The position numbers were made by a program, and so were the translations under genes. Positions 12,453 to 23,900 of a stretch of DNA of 64,000 nt are shown piece by piece. The stretch is taken from contig NC_071670.1 in NCBI RefSeq assembly GCF_028554725.1, positions 34,032,001 to 34,096,000 of the forward strand, given 5' to 3'. The number at the start of each line of letters is the position of its first letter. The first letter of the stretch is position 1. The DNA comes from Zeugodacus cucurbitae. Lineage: Eukaryota > Arthropoda > Insecta > Diptera > Tephritidae. The notes below the pieces were generated by a model that had not been told where the DNA came from, ran no database searches, and saw only the letters and a list, made by a program, of their open reading frames with translations.

Positions 12453-13815
12453 AACAAGTAAGGAAAGGCTAAGTTCGGGTGCAACCGAACATTTTATACT
12501 CTCGCAATTTATTGAAGAAATTTAACCAATACATATATGCGGAATAAAGCTCACCGTATTTTTGAAAAACCTATAATTAGGTATATGGGAGCTTAGGTAT
12601 ATGGGAGGAGAAGATACTTTTGAAAAACCTACAATGAGGTATATGGAAATGTTATGACCCGATTTTAATAATTTTTGGAACAGAGACACACTATTAGAAG
12701 AAAACAATTTCCTCTGAATTAAATTGAGATATCTGAGAGATTTACCCATATTTTCGGTTAAAATTTATCCTTAGGCGCTGAGTTCGACATGTTCGATATC
12801 TGGGGCCTTGAAAAGTTATGGTCCGTTTTCGACAATTTTTTCACAAGTGAAGCCATGATATATGATGATATCCACTAATTGTGTAAAGTTTTATTCCGTT
12901 ATCTTCATTGGTTCCTTATGTTTACATTATAAAGTGAAGGAATAAGATGGATTTCAAAATTGAGTTATAAGGAAAGTAGTAGTGGTTGTAAACCGTTTTT
13001 TTGTCCGTGTTATCAGGGTGTCAAGAAAATATTATATACCGAATTTCATTCGAATCGGTCGAGTAGTTCCTGAGATAGGGTTTTTGACCCATAAGTGGGC
13101 GATGCCACGCCCATTTTCCATTTTGTAAAAAAATCTGAGTGCAGCTTCTTTCTGCTATTTCTTCTGCAAAATTTAGTGTTTTTGACGTTTTTCGTTAGTT
13201 AGTTAACCCACTTTTAGTAATTTTCAACCTAACCTTTGTATGGGAGGTGGGCGTGGTTATTATCCGATTTCAACTATTTTCATGGTGTGTGGTGGGGTAT
13301 GTAAGAGACCCGACTGCAGAAAGTTTGGTTTATATAGCTTTATTAGTTTGCGAGTTAAATACAAATAACCGATTTGTGGGCGGGGCCACGCCCACTTCCC
13401 CAAAAAAATTACATCCAAATATGCCCTGAGAGATCCTTTATTTCAAATTTTGCTTTTATATCTTCATTTATGGCTTAGTTATGACACTTTATGTGTTTTT
13501 GGTTTTTGCCATTTTGTGGGCGTGGCAATGGTCCGATTCTGCCCATTTTCAAACTTGATCTTCTTATGGTGCCAAGGATTATTTGTGCTAAGTTTCGTCA
13601 AGATATCTTAATTTTTACTCAATTTACAGCTTGCACAGACGGACAGACGGACAGACGGACGGACCGACAGACATCCGGATTTCAAATCTACTCGTCACCC
13701 TGATCACTTTGATATATATAACCCTATATCTAACTCGTTTTGGGTGTTACAAACAACCGTTATGCGAACAAAACTATAATACTCTCGTAGCAACTTTTGT
13801 TGCGAGAGTATAAAA
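12453..13815 (+). mobile_element. Hairpin-ended ~1.35 kb repeat family, copy A (full length)
   Basis: This is the reference copy. One end is ACAAGTAAGGAAAGGCT followed by the palindrome GTTCGGGTGCAACCGAAC and TTTTATACTCTCGCAA. The other end is an imperfect hairpin, ATACTCTCGTAGCAAC-TTTT-GTTGCGAGAGTAT, followed by AAAA. The outer motifs therefore also form a short terminal inverted repeat (TTTTATACTCTCGCAA / TTGCGAGAGTATAAAA). Inside there are GACG/GACA short tandem repeats near 13632-13672 and several CCACGCCC or GGGCGTGG boxes. There is no transposase frame, so it is non-autonomous. The superfamily is not assigned. Confidence 0.8.
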
Positions 13816-14750
13816 ATCAAACGGATTCATTTAAAGTAATGTATAATCTTGTAATTAATCGAAGGAGTGCAATTTTTTTTTACAGAATGGCGGCTTCTAA
13901 AAACAAAATCTATGAAGTACTAGAAAATATAGTTCAGAAGCCTGTCTAAGCTTTGAGACTAATCGGTTCAACGATTTCCGAGAAATCTTGGTCACCGGCT
14001 TTCAAAACACTGTTTTGAGAAAAACAAGATTAAAGTTTCAAAACAATTCTGAAAAACTCTGACGCGCATTTAAAATTATACGTGTAACTTCAAAAATACC
14101 CGTAGGATTGACCTGAAATTTTCAGAGCTAGATGTAACCCCTTAAATCTCATAGTTGTCGGAGATTTTGGTCCTCTTAATTATAAATTTAGTGAATAATA
14201 TTGATGACCGAAGTAGTAGACACATATATATATAGATATCAGAGGAACGTTTTGAGTATGATCTGTGCAGTGCGAAGTGGCCGTTCGAGCTCTCGATCAC
14301 CAACAACTCCAAATTAATGATTCTGAACTTTCTTCGGAGCTATTAAATCGTAATAAACCCTTGTTCTTGTGTCAATATATGACAATAGATGAAATATACA
14401 TATGTATATGTATCACAATTGAATCAAAATAATGTTGACTGGAAATAAATTGAACGACAAAGAAGAGGTAACCGTCAAAATTTTGGACTTTTTGGTGTCG
14501 AAAAATAGGAATATCACTATAATTGGTCTATTGATATCAATGACAAATTGTTGCATGATAAAATCAAAAAACGAAATTACTCTGAAAAATATTCAAATAC
14601 TCGGTATAAGACCTAGAAAAAGTTATTTATAAACATGTTATGTTCCAAGTTTGTATGGTTATAATCAGTGAAGATGTTTGTATGAAACAAAAAAATAGGA
14701 ATTGCCAAGCATTGAATCGATGCAAATTCTATTTGGTTAGTTGGTTGGTT
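13816..14750. other. Intergenic DNA with a member of a dispersed repeat pair
   Basis: Positions about 13940-14050 (TAATCGGTTCA...CTTGGTCAC...CAAAACACTGTTTT) match the reverse complement of about 22210-22310. This is a second, unassigned dispersed repeat. The rest shows no gene. Confidence 0.5.
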
Positions 14751-15490
14751 GAAAAGGAAGGCGAAGAGAGCCTGACCTCAAGCGGCCGCACTTAGGCCAT
14801 TATTAGGCCCATTGTGCTCCTCGAAGGTACCCTGATAAGAAGTTTTTTGGTCTGTCCATTGTCAAATCTACCCCATAGTAGTTTTGAGGTGCGACCTGTG
14901 TTGCACATGTTCCAGGACCTGTGATGTTCCCCTAGCATTCATTGCTTTAAGCAGCGCATGAGAGAACTGAAAGGTCTGGGACAGTTTAAGGGATCTGTGT
15001 TCCCAGCTACTCCTGTGCGAGCCAACTCATCTGCCTTTTCGTTTCCTTCTATACCTATATGACCGGGTACCCAGATAATTCTAGCTGAATTTTCTCCCAC
15101 TAGTCTATTGATTGCCTCTTTGCATGATCTGACACATTGAGACTTCGTCCACAACTGGCTATCCACAAAAAAGTTGATGGACCTGTTTGTTTGGGCGCGG
15201 GCCCACCTAACGCCTTTCCTTAGTCCGACAATCTAAGCTTGAAATACCGAGTTGTGCTCGTTTAGCTTTAAGCTGCTTTCTGTATGTGGGTATTTACAGA
15301 AGAAGCCTGCTCCCGTTCCTGTTTCATTTTTTGATCCGTCAGTGCATATATGGATTTCACCATTCGTACTATCTATGTTTATATCGTTGGCCCATTATTC
15401 TCTGAAAAATTCTATTTACGTTGCGCTGTTATAAGCAACTTTAAATTCTGGGGAGACTTGGCAGATTAGCCAGAGTCTGAGGACCTCAGT
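14750..15490 (-). mobile_element. LINE fragment with RNase H domain
   Basis: On the minus strand the translation shows an RNase H fold in order. ICTDGSKNETGTGAGFF is at about 15345-15295 (first catalytic Asp with the T-D-G-S motif). N-E-H-N-S-V-F-Q-A follows, then a readable frame at 15166-14939 with WVPGHIGIEGNEKADELAR (the second and third acidic motif region). One or more frameshifts and stops separate the parts. LINEs of the I/Jockey/LOA type carry such an RNase H after the RT. Only the 3' part of the element is present. Confidence 0.8.
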
Positions 15491-16185
15491 TTAGTGGGTC
15501 ATTCTATTCATGATGTATAACAAAATATGGAATTATGGACTGTAGGAGTTATTTAGTAACATGAATCTAACCTATAAAAAAAAAACTTATCTGCATTGGA
15601 TTTGACACCTTGAACAACTGGAAGACTATGCATTTGTCAAAAATTTTATCCAAACTTGTAGACAGTACACTGATGGAGTTGTTGTATAAATTTTAACCTC
15701 ACAAATTACTAAAGTGTCATATGAACAAATTCGGAATCTTTGAAAGGTAATCATCGCTGATGAGTAATCATTAAACGCAATAATTAAAGTGTTACCATCA
15801 AAAAACTAACTAATTTTATACAAGTTATTTCCCAAAATTAAGGTCAAATGTATTCATCTCATGTACACATACACACATACCTAATTATATATAATGCTGC
15901 ATGTACATATATATTTGTTTACACTAAATATAGCATCACTCCAGTGTTGTCTTAATAGCACCATGCACTTCCGGCTAACAGTCTAAGCATACCAAACAGA
16001 ATCTCGCAAGTATTGGTGTGTATTATGTGACCGTTATTTTGTTTTTATAACCTATTCAATAACATAGAAGACATTTCGAATCACGATTGAAGTGCGTTAA
16101 TTAAAATAACGGTGGAAAATAAGTGCAGATTTTTTATAGAGGAAACACTCGATACTGAATACTATTAACTGTAGTCTGTTATCTG
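15490..16185. other. Unassigned AT-rich stretch
   Basis: Nothing recognisable is seen on either strand. Confidence 0.4.
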
Positions 16186-17270
16186 TTTTTATACTCTTGC
16201 AACAAAGTTGTAAAAGAGAGTATAATAGTTTTGTCCACATAACGGTTGTTTGTAAGTCCTAAAACTAAACGAGTTAAATATAAGGTTATATATACCAAAA
16301 TAATCAGTAAAGTTCAAATCCGTCTGTCCGTCAGTCTGTCTGTGCAAGCGATAACTTGAGTAAAAATTGGGATATCTTAATGAAACTTGGAACACGTGTT
16401 CCTTGGCACCATAAGAATGTTAAGTTCGAAGATGGGCGGAATCGGACCACTGCCACGCCCTAAATGGCGATAACCGAAAACACTATGAAAATAAAATTTG
16501 GTACAAAGGATTGTTCTAGGAAGGGGCTTATTTGGATGTAATGTTTTTGGGAAAGTGGGCGTTGCCCCGCCACCTACTAAGTTTTTTGTACATTATAGTC
16601 CCAAAACGGAGGAAATCAGATTATAACCACGCCCACCTCCCATACTAAGGTTACGTTGAAAATTACTAAAAATGCTTTAATTCGGTGAGGAAAATTAAAT
16701 TTCATTATAAAGAAGGTACAGAAACGTTGTACTCAAAATGGTATACAAAATTTTAAATGGGCGTCCTTCCGCCCATTTATGGGTCAAAAACCAAATCTCC
16801 GAAACTACTCGGCCAATATCAATGAAATTCGGTTTATAATATTTTCCTTCCATCCCAATGATATGTTAAAATAGGCGAAATCGGTTCACAACCACGCCTA
16901 CTTCCTATATACCAGAACTTTGAAGACGATCTGAATCGTTTACTTTAAATATATAAAGTAAGCACTAGTGAAGATATTGGAACAGAACTTTGCACAATTA
17001 CTACATTTATAGTGTGGCATCGTCCTTCTAAAAATCGTCGAAATCGGACCATAAATTTTCAAGGCCCCATATATCGAACATGAGAACCTCAGTGCTTCTA
17101 ATTTTTTTACCGAAAACATAGGTAAGTCTCTCAGATATTTTGAAGAAATTCGGAAGGAATAATATGTCTCCGTGTTTAAAATATGTGAAATCGGGTCATA
17201 ACTTCACCTAACTCCAATTGCACTAATATCCGGGTTTTCAACTTTCAATGGATTTTATCCCATATATATG
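16186..17270 (-). mobile_element. Hairpin-ended repeat family, copy B (truncated)
   Basis: It begins with TTTTTATACTCTTGCAAC and the hairpin partner, then follows copy A in reverse. It fades near 17270 before the GTTCGG...CCGAAC end, which is missing. The sequence is more diverged than copies A, E and H. Confidence 0.7.
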
Positions 17271-18480
17271 ACAAAAGAAAATCTCAGAATGGTGTCCACT
17301 CGGTATTTCCTATATGATTTAATAACACAATTTTCTACTCATAAGACATTAACTATGAGGTAGTGTCACTATAAGGGAATACAGTTTTTCTTTTTGGCTT
17401 ACACCAGTTGTTTGTTCGATTCACCACTCTCACAGAGGCCATATCAAGTCAAGGTGTTAACACTGTACTACAAATAAAATTTATGATTCACTGAACAGTT
17501 AATAACAGTGTTATGCTAATATACACTTATGGATATTGTAGTTATCTTGAACCTTCAAAACGTTCCACTGTCTGGTGTAAATTAGTTATGTTACCGAAAA
17601 TAAGTTCATTTGTTTAAGTACATATGTATTTTGTTGTTAACACCTTCTATGTCAATAAAATTATAAAGTACTTCGCAAAATTAAGTTTTATATTTATAAG
17701 TCGCTTGGGAAGTCATCAACCCTATACTAAGTTTCTTCGTTAATAAGTTTCGAAATTGTTACCTTGGAGTATCGCGTTAAAATAGAAATTTAAATGACTT
17801 TCTTCTGCCAGATCATTCTATTTATTTCATTTTGAATAGCATGAAGGAAACGTGCAGTTCATCGGCACTTAACTGCCTGACTACATAGTAACAGTAGAAC
17901 GACATGAAAACAGCTATTAAATAGACGATTTAAAGGTGTTAGGTGAAGTGATAGTAAGCTGTATGAGGTGTCGGAGCATTATTCGAGATGATCTCCACAT
18001 AAAAGTCTACCGTCGTCCAACTGATCATCTTCTGACAACGAGCTTGAAGTAAATTCGGCTTAATAATTGCAAGCGGCTTCTTCCGCAGTCAATGGGCTTG
18101 AAAGTATAATTTTTTTTCTCAAACGAAACGAATTTCAATTTTTAATAAACAAGTAGACGAAATTTACGGAAAAACGTCCAAAAACAAAAAGTGTAATTTC
18201 AAGAGTTCGATGTGGACACCATCCACCTGATGTGAAAAAGCAAACAAGAACAAAAGTGTACCAGCAGAGCAGTCAAGCAATACTAAATTCGATGGAGAAC
18301 ATTATCCAACCATATCGTAATAATACTTCCCTGATATTTTTGGATGGTGGTTCCGTATGCCAAGGGTTTGAGAATTTGTTAAAACTTATATTTTTATCGT
18401 TTCGCGTGTGCGCAGTGTATTTTGTATATTAAAAGATTGGAACGATAGCTGGTAATATCTCTCACGCCATCTCTAGTTCC
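17271..18480. other. Intergenic DNA with a probable transposase remnant
   Basis: About 17960-18420 (plus strand), in broken frames, shows NCKRLLPQSMGL followed by FFSNETNFNF and RTKVYQQSSQAI. This recalls the region around the first catalytic Asp and onward in Tc1/mariner-like transposases (x-F-S-D-E-x-x-F), with Asp replaced by Asn. The match is by eye and weak. The remainder is featureless. Confidence 0.35.
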
Positions 18481-18483
18481 CGG

Positions 18484-19485
18484 GGTGATCAGGGTGACGA
18501 GCAAAGTTCAAATCCGTCCGTCCGTCTGTCCGTCCGTGCAAGCTGTAACTTGCGTAAAAATTGAGATCTTAATGAAACTTGGAACACGTGTTCCTTGGCA
18601 TCATAAGAAGATGGGCGGAAACGGACCACTGGCACGCCCACAAAATGGCGATAACCAAAAACACATAATGAGCTATAACTAAGCCATAAATAAAGTTATG
18701 AAAATAAAATTTGGAACATAGGATCGCATTAGGGGGGGCACATTTGAATGTAATTTTTTTGGAAAAGTGGGCGTGACCCCGCTCCCAAATAGGTTTTTTG
18801 TATATATCTTGTAAACCAATAAAGCTATATAAACCAAACTTTCTGCAGTCGTTTCTTTTACCCGTTTCCTTATACAGTCCAAAAATGAAAGAAATCGGAT
18901 AATAACCACGCCCACCTCCAATACAAAGTTTAGGTTGAAAATGACTAAAAGTGCGTTAACTCACTAACGAGAAATGTCAGAAACACCAAATTGTACATAA
19001 GAAATTGCAGAAGGAAGCTGCACTGAGATTTTTTCACAAAATGGAAAATGGGCGTGGCGTCGCCCACTTATGGGTCAAAAATCATATCTCAAGAACTACT
19101 TGACAGATTTCAATGAAATTCGGTATATAATATTTTCTTGACACCCTGATGACACTGGTGGAATATGGGCGAAATCGGTTCACAACTACATCTACTTCCC
19201 ATATAACTCAATTTTGAATCCTTCTGATTCGATCACTTTATAATGTATACATAAGGAACCGATAAAGATAGCGAAATAAAACTTTACACACATACTGTAT
19301 ATGAGCTGTGACATCACTTGTGGAAAAATTGTCAAAATCGAACCATGACTTTTCAAGGCCCCTGATATCAAACTTGAAGAACTCAGTGCCTAAATTTTTC
19401 ACCGTAAATGTAGGTAAATCTCTAAATAAATTGCGAGAGTATAAAATGTTCGGTTGCACCCGAACTTAGCCTTTCCTTACTTGTT
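18484..19485 (-). mobile_element. Hairpin-ended repeat family, copy C (one end missing)
   Basis: It starts inside the family at GGTGATCAGGGTGACGAG and so lacks the hairpin end. It runs to the complete other terminus: TTGCGAGAGTATAAAATG, GTTCGGTTGCACCCGAAC, then TTAGCCTTTCCTTACTTGT. Confidence 0.75.
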
Positions 19486-20900
19486 TATTTCATTAAGTTT
19501 TATCAATTATACTGTTCAACACTCGGCTGGGTATTGTACCACACTATTTTCTTCCTGGAGATTGAGTAATAAGTAACAATGTTGTATTCTATCCAAGAAA
19601 AGAATTTTTTAAAACATTGCTATTAATTACATGATACAGCTACTAAGAACTAACTAAGAGCTATCTTCGAAAATCGGTTCTTTAAGTTTTTGTAGTGGGA
19701 TTCACATGACCGGCATTTTAAGTGTAACAATTGATAGTTTAAATTCTTTTCGCAAAAATATGCTGATTTGGAGAGTCAATCATCTGAACCAAACTCAGAA
19801 GGGGAGAGACTTTTTCAAAGACTACGTGAGTCTTCTCTCTAGCAATAAAGTTTAGGCCTTTAAACTCAGCATACACATATCGACCATTTGGCATCATTGC
19901 AGGTCTTGCAGTTTAACTTCATGAAATCTATTCGTTTTCCGACTTTACTGTGTTATTATGATTCAAGCTACAACAACACTTAAAATTATATAATAAATAC
20001 ACAACTTCATTATTGTAATTATTTTGCATCACTTGAGCACATTTTTATTGTTAAAAAATACTTTTGTTTTGAATTATCAGAATATTGTAATTTTGTTTAT
20101 TACAAAGCACATAGGTTTGTATGCATAAACAGACAGTTTTAAGGTATTTAAATAAAAAATATTTGAATTCTTCAAAAAATTCTTATAAAGCCCAACATGC
20201 GATTCTCACACATATGTACATACATATTGACATATTGAATAGCAATTAAAGGTGAAAATAGTTTACTCAACAATATTTGATTAGCAATTAGTTGACACGG
20301 CATTAAATTCAATTGTATAATATTAATGTATTCATACGAGTATATCGTGTATAGTATATAAGTTAAAAAATCAGCCTTTAACCGCGTAACGTAGTATTTC
20401 ATTAAGTTTCTCAAAGACAAATACATATATGTAAATGGGCCGCTAAATATTTATTCAGTGTAATACTATAAAATCATGTGGTAACTCGGTTTCAATAAAA
20501 TACAGCAAACAGTACATAGTGAGTGTAATTATATAATAATTATGTAATAATGGAGAACATTTCGTTTTTTGTTTTTGTTTTGTTTTTAAATTCATACACA
20601 TAACATTTCTTGTTTTTTTTTTATAATTACTCGAAATAACTGCAAAAGAACATTCCAACAAAAATAAAAAAAAAACATACATAAAATTAATAATGAAATA
20701 AGTCAACATGAAGTGCATTTCTATGCTTCCAAAATGCGCAAAGAGCTGCTACAATTAATAAATTCGATATTAAATCAATTTGAAAACAGCCAAAATTATG
20801 ATATAAATTTACATGGATTAAAGTTATTAGACAAGTCCAACACACGGCAGCGGGAGTGTAGAACGAGAAACCCGCCAAACATTTCATTTAACAACCGTTG
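19486..20900. other. Region 3' of Ankle2, no gene found
   Basis: It contains the probable Ankle2 3' UTR (below 20901 on the minus strand) and AT-rich sequence. No protein-coding frame is convincing. Confidence 0.5.
20450..20455 (-). terminator. Candidate Ankle2 poly(A) signal
   Basis: AATAAA on the minus strand, about 450 nt after the Ankle2 stop codon. Closer non-canonical signals could be used instead. Confidence 0.35.
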
Positions 20901-23900
20901 TTAGTGTGTGTTGTTGGCGTGGAAGGGCGCCAACAGGTTGGCGAGCGTTTGACGCGCAAAGAACCGCTTCGCTGTAGTTGTTGGCAGTGCACGCTGTGGA
21001 TTGATGATTGTTGTTGTTGTTGAATGCAGTTGTTGTGTAGTGAATAGTGATTTTCCTTTTAAGTTGGCTGTGATGGGTGTGCTGGTAACACTCTTCGATA
21101 AGGGCTGCCGTTGGGCGAACGGCGTCAGCGGTGCACGGTGTTCCTTACGTTGCGGTGTACATGTATATGTGAAGGATTGCGACTTCTTCACAATGGGCAT
21201 GGTAACGAAGCTGTAAAGTACATCGAGAACATTATAATTTCTTTTTATCAATTTCCATTCACATTATTGACAATACATAGAATAATGGCGTACACACACA
21301 AAACGAATACATACCACAACCACAACACAAAGGGTAACAAATAATTTCAAACATTTATCCAAATCGTATTTCATACATAACTGGCACACACACATACAAC
21401 TGCACTAATTTCTGTTTTTGGCTTCTTAGTTTTAATACATTTTATTTTTATAGCGCTGAAACACATAGCACTTACGCGTCCATTTCCTCTTTCGGATAGC
21501 GTAGCATTGCTGTTTTCCACGCGTGAATATTGGAATATTTTGTGGTATCGATATCGATGTGCATGATGGCATTCAGTACGTCGACATCACGTTTTGTCGG
21601 TTCATTGCTAAAAGGGGGAAGAAATAAATACTTGAAAATTGTTTCACAGTACTAAACATGAACATTACATAAAGGTTTACATATAGTATTTTATAAAATT
21701 AATAATAAATAAATAAATAATATTATTATGATAAAAAACACAGTTCTAAAAGGAAAAAAGCAATTCCCATAACTGTTCGATAAAGGAATTCAATCGAATT
21801 TTATCCAGTCTAGGGCTGTTTTTTTTATTTTCAAAATTTAAAATATTTATGAAGGGTGATCCATTTCGAGGTTTCATACTTTTTTTTAAGAAAAAATCAC
21901 AGAAAACTCAAATTTAATCGAGAATGTTTATTAACATTCGAAAGAACATTCATTGCCATTTATTTTTTAAAGGTTATCTCTTTCAAATGTTGCCCGCGGT
22001 TGCGCGTTCGATCATTTTGACACGCGTGATGTTTTGCTCAAAGGCCTGAATCAATTGACTGATGCGATGTGTGGGAAGTGGCGCCGTAAACGTTATTCAG
22101 ACGTAAGTCTTTCCATGATGAAATACCAAACAATTCTGAACAAAAATAACATGATAGCTTGACACGATCCACGCTTTCGAATATTTGAAAGTAGTAGGCC
22201 GGACTTGAACCTTCATTTTCTAAAAACTGTGTTTTGAAAGTTAGTGACCAAGAATTTTCGAAAATGGCTGAACCGATTAGTTTCGAAGTTTTAAGTTTCT
22301 TTTTATTTACCGATAAAATTGTTTTTTTTTTTTAATACAAATTAAGATCAAAATTAGTGCAAAAAATCGGAACATCTTTTTCAGAGCTCCTAACTAGATG
22401 CATTTCCTTAGATAGTTGACAGAGCAAACAAGTTACTAAACATCTAAAATTATTTGAATGTGAATTCTAATGTTCATACAACTATTCAATGTCTGTTTTG
22501 GCCCCAAGTCTTCCTTACATATTCCCAAAAAATATAATAAAAGGTTCTTACAGCAGTCAAATGACAAATAATAGAATAAAGAATAACTATTATCAAATCT
22601 TTTATAAACTACAAATTGCATACCCATAGATAAATATTTTGAATGCCTCCACTAAAGGTTCATCCAACAGGCTCCAGTGAGATGAACTTTCGGGTGGCGT
22701 AGCCCATACTTCATCTTCATTGTCGGAATCGGTGTCACCAAAATCGGACTGAAAATTAATACGATTACTGATTAATATGCTGATTTATAATAATAATCGA
22801 ATATATATAAAAAACAATAATGAAGTTATGAACAGTTATTTCTTTTCAAATTTTTACTTAATTATATAAATATTTTTGGTTTTCTAAGAATTTAGGTTCG
22901 GAGAAGTCTTTGGTTGCACTCGAAGCAATATTTATATATATTATACACGACTATAGCCGAATGTCTGTCTGTACTTACCCAAAAAACTTCATTGTCCGAG
23001 GACTCATCACGTATGTTCACATCGCGCCAACGCTCAGCGCCCTCATTGTAATCGACGGGATCGCGCCATTGCTCTTTGGCAGCCTTTGAGTTAGAATCTG
23101 CGTCGGTGCATGGCAAAGGATCGCGCCATTCAATGCCATTACCTGCGTTTGTTTGATCTGTTTTTTGTATGTCTTGTTGTTGTTGTTGCTGTTGATTATG
23201 TCTAGCTTGTTGATGACTGCGATAACGCGCCTCCATACGATTTCGTCGACTTGTTTTGCGACTGAGATTAGTCTCCCATTGGCACTCACACTGGAGCTCC
23301 TTTTCCCACTCCTTCGAACACATTTCTTCGGTTTTAAGTTGTTCCGGCAGTATCTGAGTAGCTGAAATTGAATGAATGAAGTGTGAATTAAAAATTTTTC
23401 ATAATAAATATGTGTTTAGCGCTTAGGAAAGGCACTTACTTGGAGACTCCAACATTTTAAGTATTCGCCAGCAAACACATTCGATGTGTTCACGTCGCTC
23501 ACCAGGCGTAAGCATGTACTTAATAATACCTTGAAGCTGTGGAAATCAATAATAATAATTTGTTATTGTATTTATATTATTAATTGGTAGATAAAAATTC
23601 TTAGCTGTAGCCTATAGAAGGCGAACCTTCACAAAAGTATAATCGCCTCCACTATCACTGCAACATAGAGAAGGGGGCTTTAGCTCAGGAACCATAAATA
23701 GCATCGTGTCACGAGGTCGCTGGGCTAAACTCACATGCTTGGCTTTGTGGCCTGCCTGACTAACCTAACCTATTAATTATTATTCTAAGTTTCGTACTCA
23801 CTTTTATTTTCATTGCAGGCGTGACCTCCTGCGAGTTGGCCAAATATATTGAAATTAAGTTGCCAATTCTCGAATGTACTTTGGAGAAATTGACATTACG

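Noticed and set aside
12453..13815. Reading the GACGGACAGACGGAC tract in copy A as a CRISPR-like or regulatory array
   Set aside because: It is a short tandem repeat present at the same place in every copy of the repeat family. There are no spacers, and the host is a eukaryote.
12453..13815. Calling the hairpin-ended family a Helitron
   Set aside because: The hairpin near one end is suggestive, but the 5' TC and 3' CTRR signatures are not seen and insertion between A and T is not shown. Left unassigned.
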